From NCBI GenBank assembly GCA_020849765.1, contig JADLAY010000003.1, positions 210,074 to 274,073 of the forward strand: a DNA stretch of 64,000 nucleotides. Reading direction: 5' to 3'. Under the pieces are notes generated by a model. It saw only the letters and a list, made by a program, of their open reading frames with translations. It ran no database searches and was not told the origin of the DNA. Both the position numbers and the translations under genes were made by a program. The DNA is from Anaerolineae bacterium. Its GTDB lineage: Bacteria > Chloroflexota > Anaerolineae > Aggregatilineales > Phototrophicaceae. Position 1 is the first letter of the stretch. Every line of letters begins with the position of its first letter. Below are positions 8,211 through 14,254 of the stretch, piece by piece.

Positions 8211-9362
8211 TTAGCCGCCACTCCCTGCATCCGTACCAAGCTGGAGCTGATCCTCGACAATCAACTGGCGGATGCTGCGGATTGCCGGCTCGATGCTGTA
8301 GGGTCGGCGGCCCGGCAGTTGAATGTTGAACTCAGTCATGATGTAGTCAAGGGTAACAGGATCTGTCGCCACGCGCGAGGTATCGCGTGCCGAGCGCAGC
8401 ACGAAGGTCAACGGCAAGCGCGCCTCAATCGTGTACGTGAGCACGACCGCATCCTGCGGCGTGACGCCCAACGTCACGATGTCTGGCCGGGCAAAGGTCG
8501 GCGACGGCACAGCCGTGGCATTCCCACCGCCCTGCGCCGCGGCATCGCCCTCGCCTTCGCCTTCAGCGGCGGGCGTGGGGGTCGCAGGCACGCCGATGAA
8601 GCGGCCATCGGGCGGGAATTCGCCCACGTGCAGGACGAGCGCGTCCTGAATCGTGCGCTGCGTGACCAGACGTGGCCGTTGGCGCTCACTGGGGCCAACC
8701 ACCGCGTTGCCGAACCCTAACGGATCGAGACGGCCTTCAATCGCGGTCGTCAGTTGGATTTCCTGGGTTTCCGGGTCTTGCGAAACAAGGGTGACCTTGT
8801 TCGGCAGGATCGTCTGGAACTCTTCGTCCACATCGACGAACAGCATCGACATGATCACGTCGACGCGATCGCCGTCCTGAACGCCGTAGGCGACCGACGT
8901 CAGCCGATCCATCGGCACGGCGATGGCGACCAACCCGCTCGGCAGAATCGCGGCGGCATCAGAGCCCACGCGTGCCAGGCTGGTCAGGTCGTCGACGACC
9001 ATGTTCGAAAGAATCGGTTCCTCGCGGAAGATATCCGTGCGGGCAATCTTGCCGACGACATCTTCCAGATTGGTGATGCCGTTGATCGGCGCGGACTCCA
9101 GCGGCCACGGGCGAAGCGCCACCGCATTCGGCGGAATCGGAATACCACGCGGCAGTTCCTGAACGGCAATCACGATCTCCGTCAGTTGGAGCGGCGTGGG
9201 CGTCGGAATATTCTGCTGGACTACCACAGGCACCGGAGTGCCCTCAGTATCCGTCGTGGTAGCCTGTCCCCCCCCGGTGAGGTTCGGCAGCAAAAAGACA
9301 ACTGCTGCAACAATGGCGACCAGAAGAATCAAGATGATCAAAATCGTGCGAAGGCGTCCCAT
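8211..9362 (-). CDS. cpaB: Flp pilus assembly protein CpaB (RcpC)
   Basis: The protein has 383 residues when started at the ATG at 9362, which follows GGAGGAT at six-base spacing. A longer frame to 9395 lacks such a site. An N-terminal membrane anchor (LRTILIILILLVAIVAAVVF) leads to a Pro/Thr-rich linker and a SAF domain (QELPRGIPIPPNAVALRPWP), then an RcpC region. A Gly/Ala-rich acidic insert follows near residues 265-290. In diderms CpaB works with the CpaC secretin. No secretin gene lies in this operon, which fits a cell envelope without an LPS outer membrane. It heads the cpaB-cpaE-cpaF-tadB-tadC block. Confidence 0.9.
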   Translation of the reverse strand: MGRLRTILIILILLVAIVAAVVFLLPNLTGGGQATTTDTEGTPVPVVVQQNIPTPTPLQLTEIVIAVQELPRGIPIPPNAVALRPWPLESAPINGITNLEDVVGKIARTDIFREEPILSNMVVDDLTSLARVGSDAAAILPSGLVAIAVPMDRLTSVAYGVQDGDRVDVIMSMLFVDVDEEFQTILPNKVTLVSQDPETQEIQLTTAIEGRLDPLGFGNAVVGPSERQRPRLVTQRTIQDALVLHVGEFPPDGRFIGVPATPTPAAEGEGEGDAAAQGGGNATAVPSPTFARPDIVTLGVTPQDAVVLTYTIEARLPLTFVLRSARDTSRVATDPVTLDYIMTEFNIQLPGRRPYSIEPAIRSIRQLIVEDQLQLGTDAGSGG

Positions 9363-9389
9363 GAAGATCCTCCGTCGGGTACGCAGTAG

Positions 9390-9417
9390 GTGCAATGTAG
9401 TGACACTTACCTTGCAC
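9390..9417 (-). repeat. Short inverted repeat in the cpaB leader
   Basis: GTGCAA (9390-9395) and TTGCAC (9412-9417) are complementary across 16 bases, just upstream of the cpaB ribosome binding site on the minus strand. Flanking CAG and CTG could extend the stem. It could be a leader hairpin or a protein-binding half-site pair. The short stem makes this tentative. Confidence 0.35.
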
Positions 9418-9442
9418 TGCTGGGAGTTTCAGGTGTACTACT

Positions 9443-9461
9443 CACTCAGTATATGTGAGTG
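9443..9461 (-). promoter_or_regulatory. Candidate cpaB promoter and operator
   Basis: On the minus strand TATACT (9448-9453) resembles a -10 hexamer and sits inside an inverted repeat CACTCA/TGAGTG (9443-9448 and 9456-9461). It would give a leader of about 80 bases before cpaB. I see no matching -35. A regulator binding the repeat would block the -10 directly; the neighbouring LuxR-type regulator is an obvious candidate. Confidence 0.35.
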
Positions 9462-9482
9462 TAGTCTAGAAATACCACAATG

Positions 9483-9514
9483 AATCGGAAACAGTTCCAA
9501 TGTACTGCCGATTC
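9483..9514 (-). terminator. Hairpin after the histidine kinase gene
   Basis: GAATCGG (9483-9489) pairs with CCGATTC (9508-9514), and a nested CAGT/ACTG pair extends the stem past a three-base bulge. It lies 17 bases downstream of the kinase stop on the minus strand. The following bases are only modestly T-rich, so termination between the regulators and cpaB may be partial. Confidence 0.4.
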
Positions 9515-9531
9515 CCAGATTTAGGAGGCAT

Positions 9532-10608
9532 TTAGTCTTTCGTGGGCAATTCCATGCGCACGTTGGTGCCTTCTTCTTCCCCGCTAAAGATAGCCACCGA
9601 GCCTCCTACGAGTTCAAAGCGCTGCTTGAGCGTCACCAAACTTTGCGCGCGCGGGTCATGATAGTTCTCGTCGCCCATCAGGACGGCCTCGGCGTCAAAG
9701 CCACGCCCGTTGTCCTCCACCGTGATCTTGACTCGATTGCCGGATAGGTCCAGCCGGATCATGATCTCGGTGGCGTTGGCGTAGTCGCGTGCATTCACCA
9801 TCAATTCTTGAATAGCACGGAAAATCATCACCTCGCGGTGGGATTCCAACCGGCGCTCTTCACCCAGAATATCCAGCTTAACATCAATGTCATTCTTCTC
9901 ACGGAATGCATCGACGTAACGCCGCGTGGTCGGGATGACGCCCAGATCGTCGAGCATCATCGGGCGCAGGTCGAAAATGAAATCACGTACCTTCTGGAAG
10001 GTGACGCTCGCCATGTCCTTCAGGCTGCCCAACTCTTCCGCCGCGCGCGCCGGATTGCGGTCGAACCAGCGCTGGCAGATCTCCGTCTGCAGAATGAAGT
10101 TGGTCAGCGATTGTGCCGGGCCATCGTGCATCTGCCGAGCCAGCCGTTGGCGTTCTTCTTCCTGCGCCTGGACGATGCGGACGATGCTCATGCTTTGCGC
10201 GGGCATCGGGTTAAGGCCGCCGGTCTCGCTCGGCAGTGTTTCGACGCCGCCCTGAATCCGGCTGTAGACCTGCGACAGAAGCTTGGCTTCCTGCTCAAGC
10301 AGTTCGCGGCTGCTCTGGAATTTCTCCAACTGCCCGCGCATGGTTGTCAGGCGAAACCGTGCTTCAATTGCTTCATCGTAGATCGAGCGAATGTCCTGGC
10401 GGGGTGTCGTGTCGATGTTATCCTGCACGCGTCGCAGTTCGGTTGCGATGTCGGTGTTGCGCACCTGTTCGCGATCGACGACCAGTTGGGTCTGGTCGAT
10501 CTGAACCTTCATCTCTGCCAGCTTATCGCGAATACGCTTCATTTCTTTCTGAAGCGTCTCCACGAGTTCCTCGCGTGACGACGTTTCCGTACGCAATTCT
10601 CTATCCAT
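9532..10608 (-). CDS. Cytoplasmic sensor histidine kinase, DegS-like (HisKA_3)
   Basis: This 358-residue soluble kinase has no membrane segment. Residues 1-120 are a long coiled coil rich in Glu, Lys, Arg and Gln, as in the DegS sensing region. The DHp/HisKA_3 domain contains LARQMHDGPAQSL, with H161 as the phosphorylated residue. The C-terminal HATPase_c domain has the N-box NARDYANA and DNGRGFD. It phosphorylates a NarL/DegU-type regulator, almost certainly the one encoded 38 bp upstream on the same strand. Because cpaB and the Tad genes follow on the same strand, the pair probably controls the pilus. That link is inferred from order only. Confidence 0.93.
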   Translation of the reverse strand: MDRELRTETSSREELVETLQKEMKRIRDKLAEMKVQIDQTQLVVDREQVRNTDIATELRRVQDNIDTTPRQDIRSIYDEAIEARFRLTTMRGQLEKFQSSRELLEQEAKLLSQVYSRIQGGVETLPSETGGLNPMPAQSMSIVRIVQAQEEERQRLARQMHDGPAQSLTNFILQTEICQRWFDRNPARAAEELGSLKDMASVTFQKVRDFIFDLRPMMLDDLGVIPTTRRYVDAFREKNDIDVKLDILGEERRLESHREVMIFRAIQELMVNARDYANATEIMIRLDLSGNRVKITVEDNGRGFDAEAVLMGDENYHDPRAQSLVTLKQRFELVGGSVAIFSGEEEGTNVRMELPTKD

Positions 10609-10646
10609 ATGATCTCACAATCTCAACTGCCGCTGCTTATAGATTG

Positions 10647-11366
10647 TCAGTCTTCATTGTCTAATAAACGCACCCACCCGTGCCTTAAGGCGGTCACGGC
10701 GGCTTGCGTGCGATCCTGGACATTCAGTTTTTTCAAGATGGATGTCATGTGATTCTTGACCGTCTGCTGGCTGATGCGCAGCCGGCGCGCGATCTCTTTG
10801 TTGCTCATCCCGTTAGTGACGAACTGTAAGATCTCGGTCTCGCGCGGACTCAGGGGAACGTAGTGCTCTTCGGGGTCGACGACATACGGCCCGGTAATGG
10901 CTTCCAGGCTGCTGCTGATCCAGCGCTGTATCTCGTCTTCAGTCATGCGGCGCTCGCCGACGACGTAGTAACCGCTGGCGACGTCGCGGATGATCTCGAC
11001 GAGATGATCCGGCGTGACGTCCTTGGCGCAGTAGGCAGACGCACCCGCGCGCATGGCGTGGAGCACCTGCTGCGTATCGTGATAAGCGGTCAAGACGATC
11101 ACGCCAACGCGCGCATTGTCCGTCTTGATCTGCCGGGCGACTTGCAGGCCGTTGATGGTGGGCAGGTTGATATCGAGCAGCACGACATCCGGCACGCGAT
11201 TGCGGACGGTCTGCAACGCATCCTCGCCGTTCTGGCACTGCCCAATGACGCGGATATCATCCTCATATTCCAACGCACGCTGCAAGCCGTCGCGAAATAG
11301 GGGATGATCGTCAACAATGAGGACAGATATTTCGTGCGTGTAGCGACGTTCTTGGCGTTCGTTCAT
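10647..11366 (-). CDS. NarL/FixJ-type response regulator (DegU-like)
   Basis: The regulator has 239 residues when started at the ATG at 11366 (MNERQERRYTHEISVLIVDD). A frame open to 11534 adds 56 residues without family resemblance and is rejected. The receiver domain has D19-D20, phosphoacceptor D65 (VVLLDINLPT), and Thr and Lys switch residues. The C-terminal LuxR helix-turn-helix has LSPRETEILQFV and SNKEIARRLRISQQTVKNHM. Its partner is the downstream kinase. A TATACT box on the minus strand (11435-11440) could be its promoter. Candidate targets are its own operon and cpaB, which has an inverted repeat upstream. Confidence 0.93.
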   Translation of the reverse strand: MNERQERRYTHEISVLIVDDHPLFRDGLQRALEYEDDIRVIGQCQNGEDALQTVRNRVPDVVLLDINLPTINGLQVARQIKTDNARVGVIVLTAYHDTQQVLHAMRAGASAYCAKDVTPDHLVEIIRDVASGYYVVGERRMTEDEIQRWISSSLEAITGPYVVDPEEHYVPLSPRETEILQFVTNGMSNKEIARRLRISQQTVKNHMTSILKKLNVQDRTQAAVTALRHGWVRLLDNED

Positions 11367-11503
11367 GCTTCCGCGCGGAGGCACTGCACCAGACGCAGAC
11401 AACCGCTCATCCTTTCGTCGGTACGCTTTTCGGCAGTATACAACCAAACGTTCAAGCCTAGCAAATCTCAAGTGCGGACTATACCCGCGTCGCCTGCTCA
11501 GGC

Positions 11504-11509
11504 TATAAT
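11504..11509 (+). promoter_or_regulatory. Candidate -10 box for the pgeF operon
   Basis: TATAAT lies 23 bases before the ATG of pgeF in the divergent intergenic region. No convincing -35 hexamer stands 16-18 bases upstream. Transcription would start close to the ribosome binding region, giving a short leader. Confidence 0.45.
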
Positions 11510-11532
11510 ACCGGCCGCATAACGAGAGTATC

Positions 11533-12321
11533 ATGACAATGCCCTTGCAGCGAGAAACGTACGAAAATCTGGCGTTCTACCGCGATTCGCGCTGGAACAC
11601 AGTCAAACACGGCATTTTCACGCGCAACGGTGGCGTCAGTCCGGCCCCCTTCGCCTCGCTCAACCTCGGCGGCAACGTAGGCGATGAGCCGCGCTGCGTA
11701 CGCCGCAATCACGAGCGCATGTACGCCTCCATCAGCGTCGACGATGCGCGCGCGTGTACGGTCTGGCAAGTACACGGCAACGACGTCGTGATCGCGCACA
11801 GCCCCGTGCGTGGGCGCCGCTGGCTCGCGCTGGCCGACGGGCTGGTCACCGACCGCCCAGGCACTGGGCTCAGCATGCGCTTTGCCGACTGCGTGCCCCT
11901 GCTCTTCTACGATCCTGTCCGCGGAGTCATCGGCATGGCCCATGCGGGCTGGCGCGGAACCGTCGCTGGGGTTGGCGCAAGGCTGGTCGAGACGATGCGC
12001 AGCGCTTTCGGCAGTCATCCGCGCGACATCGAAGCCCTGATCGGCCCCAGCATCGGCCCGGATCGTTATCAGGTGGGCGAAGAGGTCGTCCAGGCGGTCT
12101 ACGATCACTTTGGACAGCTCGACGGGCTGGTGCGCCGCGATCCGAACGATAACAGCGCCTACCTGGATCTGTGGGCCGCGAACAAGCTCGATCTGGAGCG
12201 CGCTGGCGTCGAAAAGGTCGAGATCGCCGGCCTCTGCACTGCCACCCTGACCGGCGAATTCTTCTCGCATCGTGCCGAGCACGGGCGTACCGGGCGCTTC
12301 GGCGCAGTGATGAGCTTATGA
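11533..12321 (+). CDS. pgeF: Peptidoglycan editing factor PgeF / YfiH-type multicopper-like protein
   Basis: This 262-residue protein belongs to the DUF152/YfiH family. Members remove wrongly incorporated residues from peptidoglycan precursors, and related proteins show purine nucleoside phosphorylase or laccase-like activity. The metal-binding set is intact: H81 in WQVHGNDVV, C120 in FADCVPLLFYD and H137 in MAHAGWRGT. The C-terminal ATLTGEFFSHRAEHGRTGRF is also typical. The stop overlaps the next ATG (ATGA), coupling it to the YggS-like gene. The pgeF-yggS-yggT-DUF167 order resembles the ylm/ygg clusters of many bacteria, which lie close to division genes. Confidence 0.93.
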   Translation: MTMPLQRETYENLAFYRDSRWNTVKHGIFTRNGGVSPAPFASLNLGGNVGDEPRCVRRNHERMYASISVDDARACTVWQVHGNDVVIAHSPVRGRRWLALADGLVTDRPGTGLSMRFADCVPLLFYDPVRGVIGMAHAGWRGTVAGVGARLVETMRSAFGSHPRDIEALIGPSIGPDRYQVGEEVVQAVYDHFGQLDGLVRRDPNDNSAYLDLWAANKLDLERAGVEKVEIAGLCTATLTGEFFSHRAEHGRTGRFGAVMSL

Positions 12322-13049
12322 CAATCAGCGACAACATCCAGCGAGTGCGCGAACGGATGGCAGCGGCATGCGCACACTCGCAGCGCAATCTCAACGACGT
12401 CACCCTGATCGCCGTCAGCAAGACGCACCCGGTCGAAAGCGTGCTGGAGGCGGCTGAGGTGGGCGTGCAACATTTCGGCGAAAACCGCGTAGAAGAAGCC
12501 GAGAGCAAAATCCCGGCGGCCAACGCGAAGAGCACCGGTTCGTTGCAGTGGCATATGATCGGCCACCTGCAAAGCCGCAAGATCAAGGATGCGCTGGCGC
12601 TCTTCAACAAGATCGACTCGGTCGACAGCCTCCGCCTGGCGGAGAAGCTCTCACGAGCGGCGGTAGAACGAGGGCTGACATTGGAGATTCTGCTGGAGAT
12701 CAACGTCTCCGGTGAAGAGAGCAAATACGGCTTTCAGGCCACAGGCTGGCGAACCAACCCCGCCGTCCGTGAGCCGCTGTTTGACGCACTGCGTCAGGTC
12801 GCCGGGCTGCCCGGCTTGCAAGTACGCGGCCTGATGACGATGGCGCCAATCGTCGACGACATGGAGCAAACGCGCCCCATCTTTGCCGATCTGGCCGCGC
12901 TGCGCGCCGAAGCCGAAGCATCACTCGGCCTGCGCCTGCCCGACCTGAGCATGGGCATGACCGACGATTATCCGATAGCGATTGAAGAGGGCGCGACGCT
13001 GATACGCGTGGGCCGCGCCATATTTGGTGAACGAGCACACGACATCTGA
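12318..13049 (+). CDS. YggS/PLPBP family pyridoxal phosphate homeostasis protein
   Basis: This 243-residue protein starts at the ATG at 12318, overlapping the pgeF stop by four bases. It is a single alanine-racemase-like barrel without catalytic activity that binds PLP and buffers B6 vitamers. The PLP lysine is K35 in LIAVSKTHP. HFGENRVEEAESKI, WHMIGHLQSRK and the phosphate-binding end LSMGMTDDYPIAIEEGATLIRVG are standard. Length and motifs are normal. It is translationally coupled to pgeF and followed after 16 bp by yggT. Confidence 0.95.
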   Translation: MTISDNIQRVRERMAAACAHSQRNLNDVTLIAVSKTHPVESVLEAAEVGVQHFGENRVEEAESKIPAANAKSTGSLQWHMIGHLQSRKIKDALALFNKIDSVDSLRLAEKLSRAAVERGLTLEILLEINVSGEESKYGFQATGWRTNPAVREPLFDALRQVAGLPGLQVRGLMTMAPIVDDMEQTRPIFADLAALRAEAEASLGLRLPDLSMGMTDDYPIAIEEGATLIRVGRAIFGERAHDI

Positions 13050-13065
13050 GAGGTAAGAAAGACCG

Positions 13066-13302
13066 ATGATTCCCGTAATCAATCTAGTGTTGATGGCCTT
13101 CGAACTGCTGATCCTGGCGCGCGTCCTGCTGAGTTGGTTCCCGAACGTGGATCACAGCAACCCGCTGATCCGCATCGTCTACGACGCGACCGAACCTATC
13201 CTGCGCCCGATCCGCGACATGATGCCGCAGTCCGGTATGTTCGACTTCAGCCCGATCATCGTACTCTTGATCATTCAGGTGCTGCGCTCGTTCCTGCTCT
13301 AG
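13066..13302 (+). CDS. YggT family membrane protein
   Basis: This 78-residue protein has two membrane segments, at residues 2-22 and 58-76. They are separated by the conserved YggT stretch with ILARVLLSWFPNVDHSNPL and TEPILRPIRDMMP. YggT/YlmG proteins are linked to cell division, osmotic tolerance or membrane-complex assembly in different lineages; the biochemical role is unclear. AGAGGTAAG upstream of the ATG is a reasonable ribosome binding site. It sits between the yggS-like and DUF167 genes, as in many genomes. Confidence 0.93.
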   Translation: MIPVINLVLMAFELLILARVLLSWFPNVDHSNPLIRIVYDATEPILRPIRDMMPQSGMFDFSPIIVLLIIQVLRSFLL

Positions 13303-13402
13303 CCTCGTTCCGGGGCCACAAGTCTCTCAACTTGTCTGGGTATCTACCCCATGCTACGATCTGACTGACATGAAACCGAGCATGGACACAAGGTAAATCA
13401 GC

Positions 13403-13717
13403 ATGATGCCGAGACGGAAGTTTGAAATCACGGATGCGCGCGGCGGCACGGCTATCCCCGTGCGCGTCGTGACGCAGGCCGATAAGACCGAGTTGGCCGG
13501 CATTCAGGATGATGGCGTGCTCAAAGTCCGTCTGAAGGCTTCGCCTGCCGGATCGCAAGCGGCCAACGACGAATTGGTCCAGCTTCTGGCCGCCGAACTC
13601 AGCGTCGAGGCGGACACGGTCGAGATCGTCGCCGGTGAAAACACGCGCGAGAAGATCGTCAGCGTCGAAGGCATCTCCGCGGCCGAGGTCGAAGCCCGGC
13701 TCGGGATCGGTGACTGA
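13403..13717 (+). CDS. DUF167 (YggU) family protein
   Basis: This 104-residue soluble protein has the DUF167 pattern: PVRVVTQADKTELAGIQDDG, then LKVRLKASPAGSQAANDELV and VEIVAGENTREKIVSV. The family fold is known but its function is not. The start may be the first or second Met. It follows yggT after a 100-bp gap, which may contain its own weak promoter, and precedes the lipoprotein gene by three bases. Confidence 0.9.
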   Translation: MMPRRKFEITDARGGTAIPVRVVTQADKTELAGIQDDGVLKVRLKASPAGSQAANDELVQLLAAELSVEADTVEIVAGENTREKIVSVEGISAAEVEARLGIGD

Positions 13718-13720
13718 TTC

Positions 13721-14254
13721 ATGCGAGCGGGACTTGTTGCGATCCTGGCGTGTGCGCTGTTGTTGGCTGCCTGCGCCCCTGGCGGAGCAGAACCACTGCC
13801 GACGCTGACACTGATCCCGCCGAGCGAGACCCCTCCCCCAACCGATATTCCCCCATCCGCCACGCCCGATCCCCTGATCGTCGTGCCAGAAGAAGTGACC
13901 CTCACGCCGGATAGCACAGCGGGCAATGAGACGCCGACTCCGGTGAGCCTGATCGAGGCTGACCCGGTCGCCGCCGAGTTGGTGGCGCTGGCGACGCGCA
14001 TCCTGGCGCAAGACCTGGGTTTGCCGCAGCGCCGCATCCAACTGGTCGAAGTCGAGACCGTGCGCTGGAGAGATACCAGCCTTGGCTGCCCGCAGCCGGA
14101 TCAGACCTATAGTCAGATCGAGATTCCCGGCTACCGCATCGTCCTGGAAGCGGGCGACACGACGTACGCCTTCCACACCGACTTTGACCGCGTGCTGCCG
14201 TGCCCGGAGGGCAGCGAAGTCCTGCCCACGCCCGCGGATTCTGACGGCAGCTAG
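13721..14254 (+). CDS. Putative lipoprotein with Pro/Thr-rich linker
   Basis: The protein has 177 residues. The signal peptide ends in a lipobox (LLAAC, lipidated Cys at 18). A low-complexity linker of Pro, Thr and Ser spans about residues 22-65, and a globular domain of about 100 residues follows. It contains LGLPQRRIQLVEVETVRW, TSLGCPQPDQTYSQIEIPGY and two conserved-looking Cys (CPQP and LPCPEG) that may form a disulfide. Similar small secreted domains are common in Chloroflexota and Cyanobacteria and have no assigned function that I know. Its stop codon shares a CTAG with that of the convergent NACHT gene. Confidence 0.82.
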   Translation: MRAGLVAILACALLLAACAPGGAEPLPTLTLIPPSETPPPTDIPPSATPDPLIVVPEEVTLTPDSTAGNETPTPVSLIEADPVAAELVALATRILAQDLGLPQRRIQLVEVETVRWRDTSLGCPQPDQTYSQIEIPGYRIVLEAGDTTYAFHTDFDRVLPCPEGSEVLPTPADSDGS

